Source of the DNA: CAVSWN01 sp046728115
GTDB lineage: Bacteria; Acidobacteriota; Vicinamibacteria; Vicinamibacterales; CAVVIG01
Assembly: GCA_046728115.1 (NCBI GenBank)
Contig: JBKPDW010000012.1
Span: 1-48,391 of the forward strand
Length of the DNA: 48,391 nucleotides
Reading direction: 5' to 3'
Shown here: in pieces, positions 9,094-17,054 of the stretch
How the letters are laid out: the number at the start of each line of letters is the position of its first letter
Numbering within the stretch: position 1 is the stretch's first letter
Program-made: the position numbers and the translations under genes
The notes under the pieces: generated by a model
Database searches by the model: none
Told to the model about the DNA's origin: nothing
The model's input: the letters and a program-made list of their open reading frames with translations, nothing else

Positions 9094-9849
9094 ATGCATA
9101 GGATATCGACGACTGCTGCGAGGTTAGCGCCGGCATGCCTCCTCCTGGCAACGCTCGCCTGCGATGTCAGCACACCCCTCACCCCGGCCCCGGCGACGCC
9201 GAAAAACGTGAGCACTGCCGCTGACGGCTCGACACTCAAGGCCGGCGCCCCTGGACTGGTTTCGCCAACCAACAATGACGTCGTGCCCAACGAGCAGCCA
9301 ACCTTTGTCATTACGTCGGCGTCCGCGAGTTTCGCGAACAGGCCGTTCTTCTACGAGTTCCAGCTGACAAATGACGTCGGCGACCTGGTGCGATCGGATG
9401 TCATCGATGGATTGCAGTGGGCGCTGCCCACGACGCTGGGGTTCAACTCTCCGTATCGGTGGCGGGCCCGCGCGGTGTTGGATGGAGCCGTGGGCCCGTG
9501 GTCAGTGCAAGGTCGTTTCTTTACGCCGCAGCCTCCGCAGTTGCCCAAGCCGGTCAGAACCTCGTCGCCCGAAGAGTGGCGCATGTGGTTCGAATCAGTC
9601 CGTCAGCTTCGGAACGTAGGTCCAACCGTTTCCGTTGCGGGCCTGAACGCCACGCGTGGCGACCTGCTCGCCGTGGAGGCCGACTGGCAGAACGCCTGGC
9701 GTGGGGATATTCGTGCGCGGATGTTCCTCCCGGTACCGGGCTGCAATCCGACCGCGGCCAACAATCCCAGCCCGCCGTCCTGCGCATTCAACCGTACGGT
9801 CGATGTGGGCAATATCGGCCAAACGTGGCAGTGGGTTGTGCGCTACTAG
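9094..9849 (+). CDS. Lipoprotein with one FN3-like module and the shared WQW domain
   Basis: About 251 residues. ATG at 9094 is preferred over TTG at 9091 because GAGAGG (9083-9088) sits five bases before it. The lipobox is TLAC. One FN3-like module (YRWRARA, VGPWSV) precedes the C-terminal domain, which has WQNAWRGD, FLPVPGC and VDVGNIGQTWQW, nearly the wording of the 4743 gene. It was probably produced by duplication and has diverged from the 8234 gene. A strong hairpin follows the stop codon. The role is unknown; it should be a surface or periplasmic lipid-anchored protein. Confidence 0.8.
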   Translation: MHRISTTAARLAPACLLLATLACDVSTPLTPAPATPKNVSTAADGSTLKAGAPGLVSPTNNDVVPNEQPTFVITSASASFANRPFFYEFQLTNDVGDLVRSDVIDGLQWALPTTLGFNSPYRWRARAVLDGAVGPWSVQGRFFTPQPPQLPKPVRTSSPEEWRMWFESVRQLRNVGPTVSVAGLNATRGDLLAVEADWQNAWRGDIRARMFLPVPGCNPTAANNPSPPSCAFNRTVDVGNIGQTWQWVVRY

Positions 9850-9856
9850 CTCGAGA

Positions 9857-9896
9857 AGGCGAGCCGTGGGAGTCGATCGACTCCCATGGCTCGCTT
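9857..9896. terminator. long perfect-stem hairpin after lipoprotein 9094
   Basis: A 40-base inverted repeat centred on 9876/9877. The inner 20 bases are fully palindromic (TGGGAGTCGA/TCGACTCCCA) and the arms extend to a ~18-bp stem with only G-U wobbles. It lies eight bases after the stop codon. The following TTGACC is not a proper U-tract, so it may end transcription, stabilise the 3' end, or both. Confidence 0.6.
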
Positions 9897-9928
9897 GACC
9901 GCCCGCCCGTCGCGGCACAACGCCCCGC

Positions 9929-10645
9929 ATGGCCTTTTACCGCTGGTTTTCCGATCGACAACAGGAGTTGACGACCTTCGGGCGTGCCCGTCGCGGACGC
10001 ACCGAACGATCGCGACTGGGTCTGCTGATGCGCTTCGCGCAACCGCCTGGCGATCTGCTCGAGATCGGCCCGGGACATGGCACGCTTGCGCTTGGGGCGC
10101 TTGATGCCGGCTGGCGGTATCGCGCGATGGAAGCCAGCCCGATTCTCATCGAGGAGTTGCGGCGCAAAGGCCTCGAGGTCATTGAGGGCTGGGCGCCGCC
10201 AATCCGGGCGGCGGACGCCAGCGCACACGTCGTTTACGCCGATCAGGTCCTGGAGCACATGTCAGGCATCGACGGGGCCAGAGACTTCGTGGCCGAAGCG
10301 CGTCGCGTGCTGCGCCCGGGCGGGACCTTCTTCGTCGTTGTACCCGACTACCTGAAAGAGCGCGGCTTCTTCTGGGATGTGGATTACACTCACAATTTCG
10401 TGACGACGGAACGCCGCGTTCGCCAACTTCTGTACGACGGCGGCTTCGATATCCGCCAGGTTGTGCGCAGCATCGGTGCGGCTACGGGATGGCGTCGTGA
10501 CCTGCTCGCGGCGGCGGCTCCGTTCACAAACCTGCCCGGACTGAACGCGCTGTCTCGCTGGACTCGAACCGAGGATCTGCTGTTCAAGGTCCGCAAGAAT
10601 CTCTTCGAAACCCTCGAATTCGTCGCACAGAAGCCCGTCGAGTGA
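9929..10645 (+). CDS. SAM-dependent class I methyltransferase
   Basis: 238 residues with a Rossmann methyltransferase core: motif I LLEIGPGHGTLA (about 43-54), an acidic strand-2 end (MEAS), VVYADQVLEHM and the RRVLRPGGTFFVVVP strand-5 motif. This Methyltransf_11-like type methylates small molecules or lipid-linked substrates. Its TGA overlaps the GTG of the UPF0104 gene (GTGA). The same two module types form one fused protein at 30111-31838, which suggests a shared substrate, perhaps lipid-linked. The substrate is unknown. Confidence 0.85.
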   Translation: MAFYRWFSDRQQELTTFGRARRGRTERSRLGLLMRFAQPPGDLLEIGPGHGTLALGALDAGWRYRAMEASPILIEELRRKGLEVIEGWAPPIRAADASAHVVYADQVLEHMSGIDGARDFVAEARRVLRPGGTFFVVVPDYLKERGFFWDVDYTHNFVTTERRVRQLLYDGGFDIRQVVRSIGAATGWRRDLLAAAAPFTNLPGLNALSRWTRTEDLLFKVRKNLFETLEFVAQKPVE

Positions 10646-11571
10646 GGCTGACCGGCTCGGTATGGGCGCGGGCGCTCCTGACCGTTGCGGTCCTCGTCCT
10701 GCTCGCAAGCCGAATCGACCTGCGAGCGACGGCTGAGGCGCTGAGTCGTCTGAACCTTCCGCTGGCGCTCCTGGTCGTCGTGCTGGTCGCGGCTGATCGC
10801 GCGATCATGATCTGGCGGTGGATCATCTTGCTGCGCGCGCGCGGCACGCGCATCTCGGCCGGTCACGCGGCCTCGATTTACCTCGTGAGTTCCTTCGTCG
10901 GCGGCTACACCGCCCTCGCCGGCGACGCAGCGCGCGCCTACACGCTGTCGCGGCGCACCTCGCAGGGCAGCGAGGCCGTTGCGTCCGTTGCCGTCGATCG
11001 AGTGCTCGGGTCGCTGGCGATCCTCGTGATCGCGCTGATGGGGATCGTCATCGCCGGCACACGGGTGTCGGAAAATGACGCCATGGTTTTCGGAATCATC
11101 ACGGCGATGCTCGTGGGTGGAGCAGCGGCGGTAATGTTTGCGGATCGATGGATCCGCGTCGCCATTCCGAAGGGCTGGCACCAGACGGCGCTCGGGACAC
11201 GCGTGCTTCGTGTTGCAGATGCGCTCGGAGCCTATCGCGGTCATCGCGCAGCGATCTTCAGCGTGTCGCTGTTGTCGATCGGCGTGCAATTGCTGCGTGT
11301 GCTCCAGGCTTACGTACTGGGGCTCGCGATCGGCATCGACGTGCCATTCTCGTACTACCTGCTGTTCATGCCCGCCGGGCTGATCGCACTGATGATGCCG
11401 ATTTCTCTGGCAGGGTTCGGAGCGCCGCAAGGGCTGATCGTCTGGCTTTTGAAACCGCGCGGCGTTCCAGCAGCAGATGCCCTCGCGCTCTCCACGCTCA
11501 TCGTCGTCGCCGGCATCCTGGCGAACCTGCCAGGCGCGGCAGTCGTTCTGTCGTCTCGCCGCCCTCGCTGA
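10642..11571 (+). CDS. UPF0104/LPG-synthase-TM flippase-like membrane protein
   Basis: 309 residues with about eight hydrophobic segments and the family landmarks: IMIWRWIILLRA early, SSFVGGYTALAGDAARAY (the 'G..GDa.R' region), SVAVDRVLG, and a late FGAPQGLIVWLL segment. The family is the membrane half of lysylphosphatidylglycerol synthase, and stand-alone members such as AglD-like and MprF-N-like proteins are linked to lipid translocation or lipid-linked glycan export. The GTG start overlaps the upstream methyltransferase stop by four bases. Confidence 0.85.
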   Translation: MRLTGSVWARALLTVAVLVLLASRIDLRATAEALSRLNLPLALLVVVLVAADRAIMIWRWIILLRARGTRISAGHAASIYLVSSFVGGYTALAGDAARAYTLSRRTSQGSEAVASVAVDRVLGSLAILVIALMGIVIAGTRVSENDAMVFGIITAMLVGGAAAVMFADRWIRVAIPKGWHQTALGTRVLRVADALGAYRGHRAAIFSVSLLSIGVQLLRVLQAYVLGLAIGIDVPFSYYLLFMPAGLIALMMPISLAGFGAPQGLIVWLLKPRGVPAADALALSTLIVVAGILANLPGAAVVLSSRRPR

Positions 11572-11630
11572 AGCGGCGCGCGCCTGATTAGTCAAAGAAA
11601 ATTGGTACAATCTGATATTATCGCGTGATA

Positions 11631-11660
11631 TTTACACTTCGTTTAGATGTTTCTTATAAA
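11631..11660 (+). promoter_or_regulatory. sigma70-type promoter of the radical SAM gene
   Basis: TTTACA (11631-11636), 18 bases, TATAAA (11655-11660), in a clearly AT-rich pocket (about 11585-11660) and 35 bases before the ATG at 11696. This is one of the best matches in the window. Confidence 0.6.
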
Positions 11661-11695
11661 GCCTTGATGACGATCGGGTACCTTATCCAGACTCG

Positions 11696-13273
11696 ATGTC
11701 GGTTGACGTCTCCGCCCCTGATGCCTGTTTAGACCTGTTGTTGATTTACCCGCCGTGGGCGGTCTCCGAGGAGCGCGGCAACTCCCTCATGAACTGTCTG
11801 CCGCCGCTCGGCATCCTCTCGATTGCAGCATATGTCGAGTCTCGTGGCTATCACGTCGGTGTTCTCGACGTGCACGCCGAAAAACTGGTCGATACCGACG
11901 TCGTTGCGCATCTGCGCGCCACCAGGCCACGCGTCGTTGGCATTTCGGTCCTGACCAACATGGCGGTGCCGGCGCATTGCATCGCGCGACTCTGCAAACA
12001 GACGGTTCCCGGCTGCATCGTGGTGTGCGGCGGCGCGCACGCCGAAGCCATGCCCGAGTCGATGCTGGCCAACAGCGCGATCGATGCTGTGGTGCGTGGC
12101 GACGGCGAAGAGGCCGCCCTGGAAATCGTCGAAGGCAAGCGGTTCGAGGATATTCCAGGCCTGACGTACCGCACGACCGCCGATGGGGTCACGCATAACC
12201 GACCGCGGCCGCTGCGGATGGACCTGGACAGCTATCCGATGCCGGCGTACCACCTGGTGAACTTCGCGCACTATTTCCCGGCCGTTGGCACCTATCGCAA
12301 TCTTCCGGCGATGAACGCCTTGATGACGCGCGGCTGTCCAGGCAAGTGCACGTTCTGCAATTCAGCGTTCACGACGCTGCGGTCGCATTCGGCTGCCAAG
12401 ATGGTGGCCGAAGTGAAGCGCTTGCGCTACCGCTACGGGATCCGACAGATCCAGTTCTACGACGATACGTTCACCGTGGCCAAACAGACCGTCGTCGAGT
12501 TCTGCCAGCGAATGATCGCCGAGAAGGTGGACGTCACCTGGATCGCCTTCATCCGGGGAGACTGTTTCAGTCGGGAGCTTGCACGGTTGATGAAGGCCGC
12601 AGGCTGTCACCAGGTGCTCGTCGGGATCGAGAGCGGTGACGAACAGATCATGCGAAACATCGGCAAGCCAATCGACAAGAAACGGTACCGCGAGGCAGTG
12701 CGCATTGCGCACGAGTGCGGCATCGAAGTGCGCGGTTCCTTCATCATCGGCAACGTCGGCGACACATGGGAGACCATGCAGGCCAGCGTCGACTTCGCCA
12801 AGGATCTCGACCTCGATCTGTTTCAACTGAACATCAGCACACCGTATCCCGGCACGCAGCTCTACGAATACGCCGTGAAGACGGGCACGCTGATTTCGAA
12901 GAAATGGTCCGAGTACGGGCAGCACACGGTCCTGGTTCGACTCGACAACCTCACCGCCGATCAGATCTACGCGTTCGAGCGTCATGCCTTTCGCTCGTTC
13001 TATCTGAGACCGCGCATCATCTTGCGCCACCTGCGGCGCGTGACGCGGCTACGACACCTGCGTGATCTGATTACCACGTTCGTTGCCATCATCCGCGGCA
13101 AGATGGAATACCGGAATCCGCAGTGGAAGCGGTGGAACGACCTGACCGAGGAGCAGTTTCAGGACCTGCCGATCGCGTCGCCGGCGCTGCCGCGGCTGAC
13201 GTTCAAGCTTCGTCAGGAGCCGATCCCTGAGGCACCAGTCACAATCCTCGGCAGGGCCGAGTTAGCGTCGTAG
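11696..13273 (+). CDS. B12-binding-domain radical SAM enzyme (class B type)
   Basis: 525 residues. The N-terminal ~150 residues look like a cobalamin-binding Rossmann domain as in the BchE/HpnP group (IYPPWAV, PLGILSIAAYVE, VVGISVL, VVCGGAHA, VRGDGEE). The cluster motif is CPGKCTFC (C214, C218, C221), so a 4Fe-4S radical SAM core follows, with IESGDE and RGSFIIGNVGDT later. The C-terminal ~110 residues are basic. Class B enzymes methylate or rearrange unactivated carbons, and BchE and HpnP act on membrane-associated molecules. The substrate is unknown; the context points to a lipid or glycan. It has its own promoter. Confidence 0.85.
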   Translation: MSVDVSAPDACLDLLLIYPPWAVSEERGNSLMNCLPPLGILSIAAYVESRGYHVGVLDVHAEKLVDTDVVAHLRATRPRVVGISVLTNMAVPAHCIARLCKQTVPGCIVVCGGAHAEAMPESMLANSAIDAVVRGDGEEAALEIVEGKRFEDIPGLTYRTTADGVTHNRPRPLRMDLDSYPMPAYHLVNFAHYFPAVGTYRNLPAMNALMTRGCPGKCTFCNSAFTTLRSHSAAKMVAEVKRLRYRYGIRQIQFYDDTFTVAKQTVVEFCQRMIAEKVDVTWIAFIRGDCFSRELARLMKAAGCHQVLVGIESGDEQIMRNIGKPIDKKRYREAVRIAHECGIEVRGSFIIGNVGDTWETMQASVDFAKDLDLDLFQLNISTPYPGTQLYEYAVKTGTLISKKWSEYGQHTVLVRLDNLTADQIYAFERHAFRSFYLRPRIILRHLRRVTRLRHLRDLITTFVAIIRGKMEYRNPQWKRWNDLTEEQFQDLPIASPALPRLTFKLRQEPIPEAPVTILGRAELAS

Positions 13274-13774
13274 CGAGCGGCGGCGCTGCTGGCGCCTCCG
13301 CTCGAGCACGATGATGGTTCGCGGCTTGATGGTCATGTGTGGTGACCGGCGCGCATCGCGCAGAATCGCGCCGATCGACTCGAGCAGATCGCGATCCACC
13401 GCGGTGAGGTCGCGCTGATCGAGCGCGTCGCGGACGTCCAGCTCGAGCCGCGAGATCGGGTATTGGTCGTCGAGTGAGATGAGCGCGCGCCCGTTGCCCA
13501 ATGGCACGAGACCGACGCCCGGCAGACGCTTCAGCGCACGGGCCGGATTCACGACGATGACCGCCTGATTCCCAAAAACCGAAACCTCCGCCGAGCGGGG
13601 CGGGGGGACACGCGTGCGCCCGTCGCGCTCCGTCATGGCTACGATGGCGCGGCCGAGGTCCGCGTGTACGGCCGCGAGGCGTGCCAACACGTCCTCCGGT
13701 AAAGTGACCGTTATCGCGCGCGCAGCGCGGCCGTACTTCTGTGGACGTCCTGGACGACTATTAGGTCGCGTCAT
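13262..13774 (-). CDS. Ribbon-helix-helix-type DNA-binding protein
   Basis: 170 residues. After a basic start (RPGRPQKYGRAAR) comes AITVTLPEDVLARL and a following helix, the usual strand-helix-helix layout of CopG/Arc-type regulators (about 20-50). The rest (about 55-170) is not recognised and ends in an arginine-rich tail. It is probably a transcriptional regulator; targets are unknown. Its end overlaps the end of the radical SAM gene by 12 bases in convergent orientation, and it is divergent from the membrane protein gene at 13953. Confidence 0.65.
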   Translation of the reverse strand: MTRPNSRPGRPQKYGRAARAITVTLPEDVLARLAAVHADLGRAIVAMTERDGRTRVPPPRSAEVSVFGNQAVIVVNPARALKRLPGVGLVPLGNGRALISLDDQYPISRLELDVRDALDQRDLTAVDRDLLESIGAILRDARRSPHMTIKPRTIIVLERRRQQRRRSLRR

Positions 13775-13952
13775 GTCCTTCGATTGTAATAGACGGTGTT
13801 ATTGGGTCAATCGCGGTCGCCGCGAAGTGTCGACGCGAAGGGACTCCTTCAGGAACTGATTCGGCAATCCCCAGAGCTCGAAAACCACGCCGAAACGCAC
13901 CCGCTCGGTCTGGGAATGTATCATCGGAGGCCATGACCGTGGGGACGCTGAC

Positions 13953-15578
13953 GTGACGCGGCGGATGGTATCGCTGTCGCTGGCGGTGCTCGCCGGCATC
14001 GTGGCGCTCTCCTTGATCGCGGGCCGCGGACCGCAGTATCGCGAACTGTTGCGCGAGGTGTACAGCCCCACGTTCGGCCCCGTGCCCTCCGAAGCGTCGA
14101 TTCCCGACACGATCGCGCAGCTGAAAAACGACCTCGCGTCTCGTGGCGGCCAGGACTTTCTTACGCGCCTGGTCCCGGATCAGGGCGGCGTCCTTTGGAT
14201 CACGCTGATCGTCGCGCTGGCGGTTGCGTTCGACTTCGGACGCCCCTGGAGCCGATCGAACGTCGATCTGATCCTGCTGCTGCTGCTCGGATTGATGTTC
14301 TTCGACATCATGCGGTTCTTTCGAATCCGTCTCGTGCCGGTGTACTGGCGCCTGCTCGACACCGTGTACACCGCGATCGTCGGCCTGAACCTCGCGCTGC
14401 TCGTTCGAGCGCTGTTGCGGGCTCGACGGCCGGATCGACCGCTCGCCTGGCGGCCAAATCTGCGCGGCCGCGCGCTGGCATCCGTCGCAGTGGTCCTGAT
14501 TGCGTCCAACGTGTGCCTTGCGCTCGTCCGGGAGCCGGACGACGCCGGATATTTCATCAACCTGGGAGCGCAGCGGCTGCGCGAACGCGGTCAGATGCCG
14601 TTTGGTGATCCGCTGCTGACCGGCACTCCGGGTGCGGCGTATGGCCCCGTGCTCTACGTGGCGCACGTGCCGTTTCAGTTCCTGATCGAGCCACACTCCC
14701 CAAACGCCACGTCGCCGGCGAAGCCGCTGCTCGGGGATCAAGCAACCTACTACCTGCCGCCGCCGCTGGCCACGAAACTCTGCAGCATCGCGTTCCATCT
14801 GGCCGGCTTGCTCGCGCTGTTCATCATCGGTGCGCGCCTGGGCGGCGAAGCGGACGTCGGTTGGGCGCTCGTCGCGCTGTATGCCGGAAGCGCGGTCGTA
14901 TTGGGAATGGGCGGGGAGAAGGAGTTCATCGGCGGGATGACGTTCGTGTCGCACATCGCCCCGGCCGCCGCCACGCTCGTGGCATTCGCCTGCCTGTCGT
15001 CGCCGGCGCTTTCGGGCAGCCTGCTGGCAGTGGCGACTGGCGCCGGCTTTTATCCAGCCTTCATGCTGCCAGCCTGGACCGGATTCTTCTGGCGCGACCG
15101 GCAGCGTTGCGTCCGCTTCCTCGCCGGTTTCGCCGTCGCCGCTGCGGTGATTTGCGGCTCGACGTTTGCCCTGTCGCGACCGGCCGATGGCCGAGGCCGC
15201 ATCGGGACGATCCTGCACGATACGTTCGGCCACCACACCGATCCGACGGGTTATGGCCGCAGCCCGTTCGGGTTCTGGGGACAGCGCGAAGGCGTGCGCC
15301 GATGGCTGGTCTCGCCACTGGTCGGAGAGTCCGGGCTGACCTCGCCCGTGTATGTGGCGTTTTTCGTCCTGATGGGTGCCACGTTCGTGATCGCCCGCCG
15401 GACGTCAACGGCTGGTCTGGCGCTTCTGACGGCCGTCATTGCCCTTGGCTTCTCGATTATCAAGATTCAGCCGACCGGCACGTACGTCGCGTGGGCCTAC
15501 CCCTTCCTTCTGATTGGGATGTTCACGGCGCGGGAGATCGGCACAGGGCGCGCCGCTGGATTCACGTCGAATGTCTAA
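13953..15578 (+). CDS. Large multi-pass membrane protein, GT-C-like
   Basis: 541 residues, about twelve hydrophobic segments and a signal-anchor start. The loop EPDDAGYFINLGAQRL resembles the acidic first loop of GT-C glycosyltransferases, and a later GGEKEFIGG segment is conserved-looking. I do not recognise a precise family. GTG at 13953 or ATG at 13965 may start it. A seven-codon ORF (13933-13956) with GGAGG two bases before its ATG ends in a TGA overlapping this GTG, but the spacing is too short for efficient use. Confidence 0.7.
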   Translation: MTRRMVSLSLAVLAGIVALSLIAGRGPQYRELLREVYSPTFGPVPSEASIPDTIAQLKNDLASRGGQDFLTRLVPDQGGVLWITLIVALAVAFDFGRPWSRSNVDLILLLLLGLMFFDIMRFFRIRLVPVYWRLLDTVYTAIVGLNLALLVRALLRARRPDRPLAWRPNLRGRALASVAVVLIASNVCLALVREPDDAGYFINLGAQRLRERGQMPFGDPLLTGTPGAAYGPVLYVAHVPFQFLIEPHSPNATSPAKPLLGDQATYYLPPPLATKLCSIAFHLAGLLALFIIGARLGGEADVGWALVALYAGSAVVLGMGGEKEFIGGMTFVSHIAPAAATLVAFACLSSPALSGSLLAVATGAGFYPAFMLPAWTGFFWRDRQRCVRFLAGFAVAAAVICGSTFALSRPADGRGRIGTILHDTFGHHTDPTGYGRSPFGFWGQREGVRRWLVSPLVGESGLTSPVYVAFFVLMGATFVIARRTSTAGLALLTAVIALGFSIIKIQPTGTYVAWAYPFLLIGMFTAREIGTGRAAGFTSNV

Positions 15579-15780
15579 ACAGCAGAGCCCGGTGATCCGA
15601 CGCCGATTCTGAGGGTCCTCTAACGCCCTCGAGGCGAGTCCTCGCTTGCGCCCTCGGAGCCTTGGTGGCTTGGCTCGTCGCGCTCGCTTGCGCGTTCCGC
15701 TGCGCGCGGATTGGGATGCCGTTTCCGGAAATCGTCAGGAACACCGACCAGTCCGGCCCACACGAATATTTTATGGATAA

Positions 15781-15823
15781 CTGATGACAATCAGATTTTC
15801 GCTGGAAAAATCAGTTGTAGCAT
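15781..15823 (+). promoter_or_regulatory. palindromic region and -10 box upstream of 15833
   Basis: CTGAT-GACA-ATCAG (15781-15794) overlaps GATTTT-n7-AAAATC (15794-15812), followed by TAGCAT (15818-15823), nine bases before ATG 15833. No Shine-Dalgarno sequence is present. The rest of 15579-15780 is GC-rich with an 11-base direct repeat CTCGCTTGCGC (15641, 15683) and nothing recognisable. Confidence 0.35.
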
Positions 15824-15832
15824 CGCCTGGGC

Positions 15833-16930
15833 ATGCAGCGCGTCGCCGTGCTCGATCGGCAAGTCTCCGGCGCGCGACCGAGGACCGCTTGGGGTGTCGC
15901 CCTGACGGCCTGCTCGTTGGGCGGGGCCGTCAGCGTGCTGAAAGGTCTGGCACCGCGCATGGCGGCCGGGAGCGAATTCTATTGGATGTTCAGCTATGAA
16001 TATGGCTTCCTCAGGCGAGCGCTCCTCGGCACCCTCGTCCACCCTCTCCTGAGCCGATTGACTTTCGAGCATCTCGCGCCCTGGATCACCGCCGTGCATG
16101 CGGCCCTTTGCTTCGGGATCATCGGCGCGTGCCAAGCGTTGTTTCGCCGTGCCTTGAACCGCGAAGAGTCCTTCGATACACGGACCACGCTGCTGTTCGC
16201 ATACCTGTGCCTGATGTGCAGCCAGTGGCTGCCAACACTGGCGCACGACGTCGGTTATGTCGATGTATACCTCGTCGCGCTGGTCCTTGCCGGTTTCACG
16301 CTCATCGTCCAGGGGCGATACGTCACGGCGTCGCTGATGGCGATGATCGGCCCTTTGATTCACGAGGCATTCTTCTTCTTGTGGTCTCCAGTCGCGCTCG
16401 TGCTCGCGTATTCCTGCGTGATGACGAGAACCGACATCCGCAAAAAGCTCCTCGCCGCGACCCTGCCAGTCGCGTCGACCGTGGCCGTTACGTTCTTCCA
16501 GAGCGACGCGGCCGCGTCCCGTGCGATCAACGACCTCCCGGTCAGCCAGGGCATCAAAGACGGGCTGCGTGCGTATGAGATCGGTCAGACGCTGCAGAGC
16601 AGCTTCCACGAAATGGTTCGCTATCAGTTTCCCGGGAATTTCAGCCGCATCGTAACCGCGGCGATCTTTTTTCTTTTGCCCAGCGCAGCCCTTCTCTGGG
16701 CGGCGGTGTTCTGTTATGGAAACCGTTGGCGTGCGCGATGGATGACATTGCTGGTGCTGGTCGTCGCGACGCTTTCACCGCTGACGATCCTTTTATTTGC
16801 GTGGGACCTCTCTCGATTTCTCGTGTGGGCAAATCTGGCTGCCGGCATCGTTTTGATCGCGTCGGCGACGCCGAGCCTCGTGCCCCGAGCGGTACCGTCA
16901 GCGGACGGGCAGTTCATGCCGTCGTCCTGA
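15833..16930 (+). CDS. Multi-pass membrane protein of unknown function
   Basis: 365 residues with about nine hydrophobic segments. The segment EFYWMFSYEYGFLRRALLG resembles that of polymerase-like or GT-C-like membrane proteins in exopolysaccharide loci, but I cannot name the family. It lies between two other GT-C-like genes on the same strand and probably shares their pathway. ATG at 15833 follows a -10-like TAGCAT by nine bases, so the transcript may have almost no leader. Confidence 0.65.
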   Translation: MQRVAVLDRQVSGARPRTAWGVALTACSLGGAVSVLKGLAPRMAAGSEFYWMFSYEYGFLRRALLGTLVHPLLSRLTFEHLAPWITAVHAALCFGIIGACQALFRRALNREESFDTRTTLLFAYLCLMCSQWLPTLAHDVGYVDVYLVALVLAGFTLIVQGRYVTASLMAMIGPLIHEAFFFLWSPVALVLAYSCVMTRTDIRKKLLAATLPVASTVAVTFFQSDAAASRAINDLPVSQGIKDGLRAYEIGQTLQSSFHEMVRYQFPGNFSRIVTAAIFFLLPSAALLWAAVFCYGNRWRARWMTLLVLVVATLSPLTILLFAWDLSRFLVWANLAAGIVLIASATPSLVPRAVPSADGQFMPSS

Positions 16931-16991
16931 TTGTAACGCTCGCGGTGATATCGGTGTTGCTAAGGACTACGACGGAGCTGCCACTGCCGTT

Positions 16992-17022
16992 TTGATAGAT
17001 TGCCCACGACCCCTTTTATAAT
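16992..17022 (+). promoter_or_regulatory. promoter of the 17055 gene
   Basis: TTGATA (16992-16997), 19 bases, perfect TATAAT (17017-17022), about 33 bases before the start. The sequence from this -10 to the start resembles 18581-18620 in front of the decayed duplicate. Confidence 0.5.
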
Positions 17023-17054
17023 CCCGCAATCCGGCGTGTAATGTTGCCGGCGGC

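Noticed and set aside
13933..13956. seven-codon leader ORF coupled to the 13953 gene
   Set aside because: GGAGG is only two bases before the ATG; not enough to call a leader peptide.
13761..15236. 491-codon open frame on the minus strand
   Set aside because: Arg/Gln-rich low-complexity translation, antisense to a membrane gene with clear hydrophobic pattern.
15579..15780. tRNA or mobile-element end
   Set aside because: Repetitive GC-rich words only; no cloverleaf, no transposase, no target-site duplication.
15794..15812. terminator for the 13953 gene
   Set aside because: AT-rich stem of six bases, more than 200 bases after the stop and next to a -10 box; more like an operator.
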